A DNA stretch of 41,948 nt from an uncultured Oscillospiraceae bacterium (GTDB taxonomy: Bacteria > Bacillota > Clostridia > Oscillospirales > Oscillospiraceae). The stretch is taken from contig CANQTW010000020.1 in assembly GCA_947626845.1 (NCBI GenBank), positions 1-41,948 of the forward strand, in the 5' to 3' direction. Below are positions 1-6,964 of this stretch, in pieces; the first letter of the stretch is position 1, and the number at the start of each line of letters is the position of its first letter. Both the position numbers and the translations under genes were made by a program. The notes beneath the pieces were generated by a model. That model searched no databases, was not told the DNA's origin, and saw only the letters and a program-made list of their open reading frames with translations.

Positions 1-99
1 GCCATCCGCACCGCTGTCGTAGTGGTCAGAGCCGGGTGTTTCCTGCATGAGAGCTTCAAAGGCTTGCAGCTTGCCCGACGTGAAATAGCCTATATCCAT
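1..99 (-). CDS. Partial hypothetical protein of the mobile element (N-terminal 33 codons)
   Basis: An ATG at 97-99 on the minus strand opens a frame that stays open to the left edge of the window. It is preceded by a good ribosome site (AGGAAAGGGG, about 5 bases before the ATG). The visible peptide starts MDIGYFTSGKLQAFEALM. I do not recognise the family. It lies downstream of the DUF6050 gene but beyond a terminator, so it is probably a separate transcription unit of the same mobile element. The C-terminus is outside the window. Confidence 0.5.
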   Translation of the reverse strand, partial: MDIGYFTSGKLQAFEALMQETPGSDHYDSGADG

Positions 100-155
100 C
101 ACCCCTTTCCTCGTTTTTTCCTCCTACCGGTGCAATTTCCGGCATTTGGGCAAAC

Positions 156-207
156 AAAAAAAGCGGGTCCGTTCCGTACTCCGATGTGGAGAACGAAACG
201 AACCCGC
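156..207 (-). terminator. Rho-independent terminator after the DUF6050 gene
   Basis: On the minus strand a long near-perfect stem (arms about 163-182 and 188-207, starting GCGGGTTCGTTTCG) with a five-base loop is followed directly by a run of seven T (156-162). It sits about 20 bases after the stop of the DUF6050 gene and should end the leftward transfer-module transcript. Confidence 0.85.
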
Positions 208-227
208 TTCAATGTTTCAGTAAATAT

Positions 228-527
228 TTAGTTTGTACCCCGGAGGGTGTGCAGCACTCCGAGCGCCAGCCCGGAGATCAGGGCGAAGCCGCCGATCAGC
301 CCGCCGATTATGGCATCGAGGGCGACCACGCCGACCGTGCCGGAAATCCCATACCCGTGGGGGACGAGCCAAAGGCTCATTCTGCGGAAACCGAAAGGCA
401 AGCCTACCAGAATCCATAAGAGAAGATAATTGCATGAGCCGTCTGTCATGTAGACCGGGCTGAAAAGAGCCGCGAGACAGACAGCCGCCGCGAGGGGGAG
501 GAGGACCTCCCGAAGAAAGGTCCTCAT
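228..527 (-). CDS. DUF6050-family small membrane protein
   Basis: This 99-residue protein has a short basic N-terminus and about three hydrophobic stretches (roughly residues 8-26, 33-50 and 62-93), so it is an integral membrane protein. The core with a CNYLLLWILVG stretch followed by PFGFRRM and a glycine-rich GTVGV segment matches what I remember of DUF6050, a family of unknown function carried by clostridial integrative elements. It overlaps the upstream DUF5348 gene by four bases (ATGA type), which indicates translational coupling. A terminator follows. Its job is unknown; a role in the element's transfer or maintenance is only suggested by location. Confidence 0.7.
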   Translation of the reverse strand: MRTFLREVLLPLAAAVCLAALFSPVYMTDGSCNYLLLWILVGLPFGFRRMSLWLVPHGYGISGTVGVVALDAIIGGLIGGFALISGLALGVLHTLRGTN

Positions 528-748
528 ATCCTCACCACAAGGCCGCGCAGATCGTGGACTTTAATCCCGACCAGATACCAGTCCTCGCCCATTTCAATCC
601 GGGTAGGAATCCACTTGCCGCCCAGCTTCACGTCGAAGCATTGGCCACAGTGAAGCCCGCCGAGATAATCCCTGAGATCAAACCTGATGTCGTACCGCTC
701 CATGCGGCTATCGTAAACCAGTGCGCCCTGCTGTTTTGTTCTTGCCAT
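524..748 (-). CDS. DUF5348-family protein
   Basis: This 74-residue protein contains the characteristic DUF5348 pattern: a YDIRFDLRDYLGGLHCG segment, a cysteine-containing QCFDVKL strand, then WIPTRIEMGEDWYLVG. The compact, strand-rich pattern suggests a small beta-barrel-like fold; function is unknown. DUF5348 genes are regularly found in Tn4451-like and other clostridial mobilizable elements. It has a GGAG-type ribosome site (GGAGGTATCAGA before the ATG). The 125 bases between it and the recombinase remnant hold no convincing gene, although one short frame stays open through them. Confidence 0.75.
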   Translation of the reverse strand: MARTKQQGALVYDSRMERYDIRFDLRDYLGGLHCGQCFDVKLGGKWIPTRIEMGEDWYLVGIKVHDLRGLVVRI

Positions 749-873
749 TCTGATACCTCCATATCATCGTCGTCAAGGTTGTTGTGCTTCCTGCCCCCGC
801 ATTTCCTCCTTCCGGCGAGGGCGCGTCTATCTGCTGTTTTTCTGTCCCTTTTTTCAGGTCAAAAAAGAAAGGA

Positions 874-1197
874 CTAAGCCAGAAGCCTCGTGTTTTCAAG
901 GTCTTTCTGATTTAGTCCTATTATGGCACAACAATCCTTCACCATTACAGCGGAGACGTAGCCCATCTCAATATCGGACAGCAGCTGCTGAAACCCTGGG
1001 CGGTTGAAGTTGGTCCCCGTGTAGCCGTCGTCCACATAGTAGCGGGTGTTGGTCAGCCCCATCTCCTTGGCCTTCTGGGTCAGCAGCTTCTTCTGGTTGG
1101 CCACGGAATTGCTGTCCCCATCCATCCCGTCGTCGCGGGACAGGCGGCAGTAGAGGGCCGTGATCCCGGTCTGTTCTGTTTTCTTTTTCGGCTGCAT
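874..1197 (-). pseudogene. Truncated large serine recombinase (resolvase-domain remnant)
   Basis: The first about 88 residues are a typical large serine recombinase N-terminus: ALYCRLSRDD with the catalytic serine, SNSVANQKKLL, then YVDDGYTGTNFNRPGFQ and SAVMVKD. In intact family members the VKD is followed by the SRLGRDY active-site arginine motif. Here it changes abruptly to an unrelated tail of about 19 residues and a stop, giving 107 residues instead of the usual 500 or so. The rest of the catalytic domain and the DNA-binding domains are absent, so it cannot act as an integrase. Its start is coupled to the upstream small gene (stop and start nearly touch, TTAAATG). A recombination junction lies near 925-935. 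Confidence 0.8.
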
Positions 1198-1437
1198 TTA
1201 ATCCTCCTTCCCGGCAGCCGGACACACATATCCTGAGTCTATTTTAGCAGGTTCCGGCGCGATTGGAAAATCTGCGAAGTCGCCGGTTATATAGTGCTCC
1301 AGCCGCTGGTCGATGCGGGTGTTCTGGCTCAAGTGACGGAAATCTATGGGTTCAAATCTGCTCTCCACGATGTATCTGACGCCGTTGAGCACATACTCAT
1401 TCACGTTCTGGCCGAAGCCGACGATAAAATTGTCCAT
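1198..1437 (-). CDS. Small conserved-type hypothetical protein upstream of the recombinase
   Basis: This 79-residue protein (starting MDNFIVGFGQNVNEYVLNG) is soluble and acidic toward the C-terminus. I do not recognise a named domain. The start at 1437 was chosen because a strong AAGGAGGGG ribosome site lies just upstream; an in-frame ATG at 1458 would overlap the ParB gene and has no site. The stop codon is next to the start of the recombinase remnant, so the two were translated together. Genes of this size at this position, between parB and the serine recombinase, are usual in this class of element; the function is unknown. Confidence 0.65.
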   Translation of the reverse strand: MDNFIVGFGQNVNEYVLNGVRYIVESRFEPIDFRHLSQNTRIDQRLEHYITGDFADFPIAPEPAKIDSGYVCPAAGKED

Positions 1438-1447
1438 ATGCCCCTCC

Positions 1448-2272
1448 TTACCTTGCATCTCTACTCCGCCGGCGTTTCAAAAGGTCAAGCCCGCGCATGA
1501 TGTCTTGAATGATTTGCTGGTCGGTATAGCTTGCCGGGAAGTACTTTCTGAAATCCTCCCGGCGGAGCTTTATCTGCTCCCGCTGATTGGGCTTTTCTTC
1601 GGACATGATCTCTGAGATTCTTTCGGCTGTAATTGTAGCTGCCTCCCGGTGCATTTTGCAGGCTTGGGAGTAGGACGGGGTGCAATCGTTCAGTTCTATA
1701 GCATTGAGGACGTCACGCTGGGATTTCTCCGTCAGGAAGGACAGCTCCACGCCCACGGAGAAGGCGATACGGCCCTCGTCCATCATTTGAAGCAGCTCCG
1801 GGACGAGCTTGGTGAGGCGGATATACCGGTGAATCTGTCGCTGGCTCTCGTTTGCCGCCTCGCTAACCTGTTCTACGCTCCACTTCTCGCCAACTTGGCG
1901 AGAGTGCTTGCCTTGGTGGGCCAGAGCATCCATTTTCAGCTTGTAGGCAAACGCTTTCTCGCTGGGCAGGATGTGCTCCCGGTGGAGGTTGCTGTCAACG
2001 ACCATTACCGCCGCCTCGTCACGGTCGATCTCATAGACAAAGCCGGGGACGCTCTGCATCCCCGCCCTCTCCGCGGCGTGAAGTCTCCGATGCCCGGAGA
2101 TCACTTCGTATTCAGTTTCTGCGCCCTCCAGCGGCCTCACGATCAGCGGGGACAGGATGCCGTTCTCACGGACGCTCTCGGTCAGGTCGTCCATCTCTCT
2201 GTCGTTCTGGACCTTGTAAGGGTGGCCCTCAAAGGGGCGAAGTTTTGTAATGGGAATATTTGTTATCCTCAT
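1448..2272 (-). CDS. ParB/RepB/Spo0J-family partition or regulatory protein
   Basis: This 274-residue protein has the ParB N-terminal nuclease/CTPase-like domain (about residues 1-100) with the box motif ISGHRRLHAAERAG at 58-71 and the following DSNLHREHILPSEKAFAYK helix at about 93-111, then a helix-turn-helix central region (about 125-185). ParB proteins bind parS-like sites and, with CTP, slide on DNA; in mobile elements they can act in segregation or gene regulation. No ParA partner is visible in the window, so a stand-alone role or a partner left of the window is possible. It overlaps the relaxase gene by four bases and is thus part of the transfer operon. Confidence 0.85.
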   Translation of the reverse strand: MRITNIPITKLRPFEGHPYKVQNDREMDDLTESVRENGILSPLIVRPLEGAETEYEVISGHRRLHAAERAGMQSVPGFVYEIDRDEAAVMVVDSNLHREHILPSEKAFAYKLKMDALAHQGKHSRQVGEKWSVEQVSEAANESQRQIHRYIRLTKLVPELLQMMDEGRIAFSVGVELSFLTEKSQRDVLNAIELNDCTPSYSQACKMHREAATITAERISEIMSEEKPNQREQIKLRREDFRKYFPASYTDQQIIQDIMRGLDLLKRRRSRDAR

Positions 2273-3645
2273 CTTTCATAGCTCCTTTCATTTCTCTTTC
2301 TTTCATCTCGCTTCTGCTCGTTCAGGAACCGATCCAATTCCTCCCGCGTCTGCACGGATCGTTCCGCGATGCCGTCACAAAGGCGGAGGTCCTTTCGCAG
2401 TTCCTTGAGCTGTGTAGAAATCTCGTCGCGCATGGATTTTTGCTTGTTGGGGTCTTGGCCGGCACGTGAAATGCGGCGTATCTCGCTGTATAACTCCTGC
2501 CGCTCTGTCGTCAGGGCCTCCATCTGCTTTTTGATGTCGGCGCTTTTGGCGGCCAACTGCTCCCCGCTCTCGATACCGTTCGCGGCCAGAAAGCGGGTCT
2601 GTGCGTCCAGCCGGTCCAGTTTGGCCAGGTCCTCGCGCATAAAAATGGACACCCGCTTGGCGGATGTCGGATGGCGTTCTATGATGTGAAGTTCATAGCA
2701 GTAGCGGCGGTACAGTGTTTGGAGGCCGGAACGCTGCCGTTCATAGGGTGGCTGGCTCTCCGCCCGGAACCGCCTGACCTCCGCTCGTTCCTCCGGCGGG
2801 TATGGGTCTACCTTTCTGTACTTGCCCAAAATGCGATCATCGATGTCACTCAGAGAGTACCCTCGTCCCAGCTTGGCGAAGCGGAAAAATCCCTTTGCTC
2901 CCGGCGGCCTGAGTCCCGGATATTTGAGCGCCCTGCCGTCCTCTCCGGCAAATTTGAATTCATACCCCTTTGCGGCGAGGCGATTGAAGAAGCCCTTCCG
3001 GGTGGTGGATGCAAGGATAGCGGCGTCGATGTCTGCCCGGACAGTCCCTCGCAAGGTTGGACGGTTCTCCTGCTCCGCTTTCCACTCAGCGTAAGACTTT
3101 GCTTTCTCTTTTGGCCTCTCGATGACTGAGATACCGTATTCCCGGCAAATTTGGTCTGACGCCTCCCGCATTTTGGCGTAGTCCGCCGGCGAGTTGTAGA
3201 ATTTCTTCCCATCCATGAAGGACACGGAGTTTATGACAAAGTGGTTGTGGTAGTGGCCCGTGTTGCAGTGTGTGGCCACCAGCACCTCGAACCTGTCGCC
3301 CCACAGCTCCTGGGCCAGCTTTACGCCGATCTCGTGGGCCGTCTCCGCTGTGACCTCGTCGGCCTTGAAGGACTGGTAACCGTGGTAACACATCCGCCCG
3401 TCTGTTTTGTTCCACAGCTCCTTGGTGCGGATAAAGGTCTCGGCTGCTGTTTTCTCGTCGCAGTTGATGCCGGTGACGTAAGCTCGCCGCTCCGTCTTGA
3501 TCTCGTCGGCGGCGTATTCGATGACATTCCCAACGGTGTGGAGGGCGGACAGCTCACTATATTCGGTGGTTTTCTCCGGGTTCCGGGCGTAGCTTATGAC
3601 CTTATCTACACGGCCTTTGATGGGCCAAACCGACGTGACGGCCAT
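2269..3645 (-). CDS. Relaxase/mobilization nuclease (MOBP-type, VirD2-like)
   Basis: The 458-residue protein carries a relaxase N-terminal domain. Residues 17-25 (ISYARNPEKT region) contain the likely catalytic tyrosine Y19, and the metal-binding histidine motif HCNTGHYHNHF lies at 126-136 (motif III). It would nick one strand at oriT and stay covalently bound to lead DNA transfer. The C-terminal third (about 330-455) is highly charged and helical, as in many MobA-type relaxases. It lies directly behind mobC (one-base overlap) and ahead of parB (four-base overlap), so the three form an operon whose upstream region contains the oriT candidate. No coupling protein or type IV secretion gene is visible, so the element is probably mobilized by a helper. 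Confidence 0.9.
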   Translation of the reverse strand: MAVTSVWPIKGRVDKVISYARNPEKTTEYSELSALHTVGNVIEYAADEIKTERRAYVTGINCDEKTAAETFIRTKELWNKTDGRMCYHGYQSFKADEVTAETAHEIGVKLAQELWGDRFEVLVATHCNTGHYHNHFVINSVSFMDGKKFYNSPADYAKMREASDQICREYGISVIERPKEKAKSYAEWKAEQENRPTLRGTVRADIDAAILASTTRKGFFNRLAAKGYEFKFAGEDGRALKYPGLRPPGAKGFFRFAKLGRGYSLSDIDDRILGKYRKVDPYPPEERAEVRRFRAESQPPYERQRSGLQTLYRRYCYELHIIERHPTSAKRVSIFMREDLAKLDRLDAQTRFLAANGIESGEQLAAKSADIKKQMEALTTERQELYSEIRRISRAGQDPNKQKSMRDEISTQLKELRKDLRLCDGIAERSVQTREELDRFLNEQKRDERKRNERSYER

Positions 3646-3965
3646 CAGGGCGACCTCGTGGTGTAGGCGTCCGTAATGAGCTTGTCTACGCTGTGTAGCT
3701 CATCCAGAGTTTTACGCAGCTCCGGCGCGTCCACAAGGCCGATGGAGTTGGCTGTCCTCAAAATCTGATTGAGGTTACCGCCTACTCTCCGCACCTCCCG
3801 GATAAGTACCGGCACATCCACCGGCGGGGCCTCACGGATCTCCGCTCCGCTGAGCACCTTGCGGCAATAGCTCTCACGGGACAGGCCGGACTTTCCGGCG
3901 TCAGCAGTCAGCTTTTTGAGCTCGTCATCCGTGAACCGTATTTTCATTTCTCTTGTTCTTTTCAT
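3645..3965 (-). CDS. mobC: MobC-like relaxosome accessory protein
   Basis: This protein of 106 residues has an N-terminal ribbon-helix-helix-like segment (MKIRFTDDELKKLTADA then SRESYCRKVLSG) and the C-terminal MobC signature VRRVGGNLNQILRTAN. MobC proteins bind oriT next to the relaxase nick site and help melt the DNA. The start at 3965 is preferred because AGGAAAGG lies about nine bases upstream; two ATGs at 3974 and 3971 sit almost on top of that site. It is the first gene of the mobC-relaxase-parB operon. Confidence 0.85.
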   Translation of the reverse strand: MKRTREMKIRFTDDELKKLTADAGKSGLSRESYCRKVLSGAEIREAPPVDVPVLIREVRRVGGNLNQILRTANSIGLVDAPELRKTLDELHSVDKLITDAYTTRSP

Positions 3966-3988
3966 TTGCATCATCCTTTCCTGGGGTC

Positions 3989-4033
3989 ACAGGGGCTCTG
4001 CCCCTGTCAAGCTGAATTGTGGCCCCACAATTC
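3989..4033. other. Candidate oriT core: two tandem perfect hairpins ahead of mobC
   Basis: Immediately upstream of mobC are two perfect inverted repeats: ACAGGGGC/GCCCCTGT (3989-3996 and 4000-4007, three-base loop) and GAATTGTGG/CCACAATTC (4014-4022 and 4025-4033, two-base loop). The second is followed by GTTGCTTGCTAAG. Origins of transfer of MOBP systems usually lie upstream of mobC and contain an inverted repeat beside the nick site, so this is the best oriT candidate in this element. The exact nick position cannot be read from sequence alone. Confidence 0.5.
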
Positions 4034-4092
4034 GTTGCTTGCTAAGACAGAACCATATCTACTTTTCAAAGTGTTTTAATTGTGCTCCAATC

Positions 4093-4226
4093 TGGCATCA
4101 AAAGTGATGCCATGGGCGGATGGCGAGTAATGACTTGGCATTGCTTTTGATGCCAACAGCTTTCTGACGGTATTTTGCCGTCATGGATATATTTCAAACT
4201 TGAATTGATGATGGCATTTTGCCGTC
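4093..4226. repeat. Cluster of related short hairpins (ATGCCA and TGACGG types)
   Basis: Four more hairpins follow: TGGCATCA/TGATGCCA (4093-4112), TTGGCAT/ATGCCAA (4135-4156), TGACGG/CCGTCA (4165-4183) and a weaker one at 4210-4226. The first two share the core CTTTTGATGCCA in opposite orientation, and the last two share ATTTTGCCGTCA. The arrangement resembles accessory binding sites of an origin of transfer or replication. The stretch 3966-4257 contains no gene. Confidence 0.55.
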
Positions 4227-4257
4227 ACGGGATTTGTCCAATCAGAACCTTACTTGC

Positions 4258-4581
4258 TCAAACCTTACCCTCCGCGTTTTCCAGTTCCGCCAACGCGAGG
4301 ACGACCATGCCGTTCTTCCCCGGCTCATAGCGCAACCGATATGTCCTGCCCACGGTCAGGTCGAAGAAGCCTTTAGCCCGTTGCCACCAAAAGACAGGCG
4401 TGATGACTTTTCTACCATCTGAAAGAGTAAAGAACAGCCGCACCATGCCGTTTCGCGCCTCGGCCTTCAATACAAGCGTGCCAGTCGCCTCGCCCTCGTC
4501 CCGCATCAGCGCATACTCATCGGTGAAGATGTCCAGCCTGCGCATCTCCGCGCGGGAATAGATACGATTCTCATAAACCAT
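4258..4581 (-). CDS. Hypothetical protein of the mobile element (107 residues)
   Basis: The frame encodes 107 residues starting MVYENRIYSRAEMRRLDIF and has an excellent ribosome site (GGAGGTGAGTAA before the ATG), so it is very likely real. The middle (about 36-75) alternates hydrophobic and polar residues in a beta-strand pattern with several tryptophans and arginines (FWWQRAKGFFDLTVG), which would suit a small nucleic-acid-binding barrel; that is only an impression. I do not recognise the family. It is the most upstream leftward gene of the transfer module and is separated from mobC by the hairpin cluster. Confidence 0.65.
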   Translation of the reverse strand: MVYENRIYSRAEMRRLDIFTDEYALMRDEGEATGTLVLKAEARNGMVRLFFTLSDGRKVITPVFWWQRAKGFFDLTVGRTYRLRYEPGKNGMVVLALAELENAEGKV

Positions 4582-4757
4582 TTACTCACCTCCTCTTTTT
4601 CAGCAAGTATTTATTTAGCTATTTATATATGTCCTCTTTCGCCGGTCTACCCGGACCCCGTTCCTGCCCCGGAATCTCACCGCGGCGTTTCGTTATTTTT
4701 GGTGCGCTCCCTTCCCTCGGAAGATCCTGGCGCGCTTCCCCGATAACATATCCTGTC

Positions 4758-4879
4758 CAGCCGGTCATTCAGTTTTGCCGGCTGTTTAAATAGAAAAGCC
4801 GGTCACATATGCAACCTCACCGGCGGGACAGTTTGTGTCCCGCTGAAACCCGATGAATTTTGCATATGTAACCGGCTTT
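4758..4879. repeat. Nested palindromes in the gap between transfer module and defence genes
   Basis: A hairpin CAGCCGG/CCGGCTG (4758-4784) is followed by a long imperfect palindrome: arms 4795-4814 and 4860-4879 pair over 19 of 20 positions (AAAGCCGGTcACATATGCAA), and inside its loop is a perfect eight-base hairpin GCGGGACA/TGTCCCGC (4823-4843). The whole gap 4582-5160 holds no gene I can support; the reading frame through the palindrome at 4786-4977 is best explained by the repeat. Further right it becomes AT-rich and leads into the promoter at 5161. Confidence 0.7.
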
Positions 4880-5160
4880 GAGAGCCAAAGTCGGGACTGT
4901 CCTATACGTTTTCCGACTGCTGACAGTTCAAAGCAGATTCGGAAACGGCGGTGTTTTCGCTTAGCACACCGCGGCATTGTCCGGCCAAAAGCCGTCCTCG
5001 CAACTTAATGCGGCAAAAGATGACTCTCCGCAGAGAGTATTTTAAAATACCATATCTCCATAATGTTTGTCAAGAGGATTTTAAAAATTTTTGTATATTT
5101 TTTCGAGGAAGTGGGTATACTATTGGGTTTGCAATTATACGGCAAAATATCACTTCTTCA

Positions 5161-5189
5161 TTGCCAATGAAGGTTATATTTGTTATAAT
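5161..5189 (+). promoter_or_regulatory. Vegetative promoter of the SIR2 gene
   Basis: TTGCCA (5161-5166) and TATAAT (5184-5189) are separated by 17 bases, with an extended TG at 5181-5182. Transcription should start near 5196, leaving a leader of about 44 bases before the SIR2 start codon. Confidence 0.8.
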
Positions 5190-5239
5190 AGAGGTAGGTC
5201 GCTGAGTTTTTTCAGAGCGGTGGATAGAGGAGAGTGGGT

Positions 5240-6856
5240 ATGTACATAGAAAAATTACCGAAATCACTGCTGAAGGACATTGTAGACAATAGGTGTATAC
5301 CCTTTATAGGAGCTGGCTTCTCGTTGAACGCAAGCAGTACCGATGGTGTTAAAATTCCGGACTGGAATGGTTTAGGAAAGAAGGCCGCAGCGTATCTTTC
5401 TGCCGGTGAAGATATTGGTCCCATTGAGGCACTCTCGCAGTATGAAGAGCAATATTCTCGTGCTGATTTAATTGAAATGGTTGCGCAGGAACTTCATATC
5501 AATAAAATCTTTCCGGGTGAAGCGCATCTGAAATTCTGCCGTCTTCATTTTAATTTGGTTTGCACAACCAATTTTGATTTTCTTCTGGAAAACGCATATG
5601 GTGAAATTTATTCCAGTCGAGGTAAGCCATATCATGTTATCTCCAACGAAAACAGACTCTCAACGTATTTAGGAGAAGAAACGACTATTCTCAAGCTCCA
5701 TGGAGATTTTAATGATCCTGCAAAAATGGTGATAACAGAAAACGATTACGATTTGTATATTGCAAATAATCCCCTGTTTGTCACATATATTGCCAACCTC
5801 TTGATAACCAAGACCCCGTTGCTTATCGGATATAGCCTGAACGACCCAGATCTTAGAATGATTTGGTCGATTATTGGAAGCCGATTGGGATCCCTCCGAA
5901 GAACTGGGTATGCGATTCTGTGTTCTGCAACAGATAGCGATATTGCTCGTTTCAAACGTCGCGGAATTACTGTAATCAATTTGCCAGTAAAGAAGGAAAA
6001 GTACAGCGAGGCACTGTCAACGTTATTTGAGGAATTACTTGATTATTGGGACAAACAAAGCAGTGCGAATCTTGAGACGTCAAAGGAGGATGTAGCGGAA
6101 AAGATAAAATATGATGTCATCGATTCTGCAAAACTATGCTTTTTCTCAGTCCCATACAGTAAGCTGTCTCTGTATAAAAAGTACGTATTCCCAATTGTGA
6201 GAAAATACGGTATGATTCCTACCGCGGCTGATGACTTCTTCTTGCCGGGGGATAATATATCTGCAAAAATCAGTGCCATTATTCAGAAAGCATCGCTTGC
6301 TGTTGTTGATATGTCAGACGGCAGTTCAGCTGTAAATATGGAGGTTGGAATCATTGTTGAGAAGAAAATACCATGTGTGATTATTTCTTCCAACCCCGAC
6401 CTTATACCTATCGAGATGACCACAAACTACGTTATCAAGGGAGATTTTGATATCGGACTTAGCGAATTGCTCTCTGCTATTGAAGACAGGATCTCATATA
6501 TTTCCGAGGACTTGAAAAAAAGAGATAGTAGTCCGTATGATGAGCCTCGACGCCTATTCGAACTTAAGGAATACAACGCTGCAGTGATATCTTCTATTCG
6601 ACTACTTGAGATAACTTTATCTGATTATAGGCTACAAGCAGAACATAACGGTGAAATATCAAAAGCGCCAAAAAACCTAAGGAATTTGATTGATTTTTAT
6701 TGTGAACGGTTAAATAGTCATCACCATTCAGAAATTCAAAATTGGATTACTACTCGAAACAGAGTGGTTCATTCGCAATATAGTGTCACACGTCAGCAAT
6801 GCAAGAAAATAGTTGATGGTGTCTATCAAGTTATCAACCAAATAAATGGATTATAA
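5240..6856 (+). CDS. SIR2 protein with TIR/deoxyribosyltransferase-like and HEPN-like domains (putative defence NADase)
   Basis: 538 residues from the ATG at 5240 (AGAGGAG lies seven bases upstream; a GTG at 5234 overlaps the site). The N-terminal about 265 residues are a SIR2_2-type domain: FIGAGFS at 22-28, TTNFD at 109-113, KLHGD with the likely catalytic histidine at 154, and GYSLNDPDL at 197-205. Residues about 288-416 look like a TIR-like or nucleoside 2-deoxyribosyltransferase-like fold: a CFFSVPYSKLS start, IIQKASLAVVDMS, and VNMEVG with the probable catalytic glutamate 368. The last about 100 residues are helical and carry RNRVVH (506-511), an Rx4H motif as in HEPN RNases. SIR2, TIR and HEPN modules are all known toxic effectors of phage defence acting on NAD or RNA. 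It is AT-richer than its neighbours and has its own promoter, which suggests separate acquisition. Which domain senses and which kills is unknown. Confidence 0.85.
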   Translation: MYIEKLPKSLLKDIVDNRCIPFIGAGFSLNASSTDGVKIPDWNGLGKKAAAYLSAGEDIGPIEALSQYEEQYSRADLIEMVAQELHINKIFPGEAHLKFCRLHFNLVCTTNFDFLLENAYGEIYSSRGKPYHVISNENRLSTYLGEETTILKLHGDFNDPAKMVITENDYDLYIANNPLFVTYIANLLITKTPLLIGYSLNDPDLRMIWSIIGSRLGSLRRTGYAILCSATDSDIARFKRRGITVINLPVKKEKYSEALSTLFEELLDYWDKQSSANLETSKEDVAEKIKYDVIDSAKLCFFSVPYSKLSLYKKYVFPIVRKYGMIPTAADDFFLPGDNISAKISAIIQKASLAVVDMSDGSSAVNMEVGIIVEKKIPCVIISSNPDLIPIEMTTNYVIKGDFDIGLSELLSAIEDRISYISEDLKKRDSSPYDEPRRLFELKEYNAAVISSIRLLEITLSDYRLQAEHNGEISKAPKNLRNLIDFYCERLNSHHHSEIQNWITTRNRVVHSQYSVTRQQCKKIVDGVYQVINQINGL

Positions 6857-6964
6857 AATCCAGTTTAGGGGCATAGCCCGCAAGCTAAAACAGCACCGAA
6901 CAATATATTTTTGCCTCGCGGCATGTGACCTTTGAGCAGAAACATAAACAGGGAGGAAGCCAAA

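Noticed and set aside
708..899. Minus-strand frame of 63 codons between the recombinase remnant and DUF5348
   Set aside because: It starts in the junction sequence without a ribosome site and overlaps the true DUF5348 start in another frame; it may be a remnant but cannot be supported.
4786..4977. Minus-strand frame of 63 codons over the long palindrome
   Set aside because: No ribosome site, and most of the frame is the palindrome; the cysteine/arginine-rich peptide looks random.
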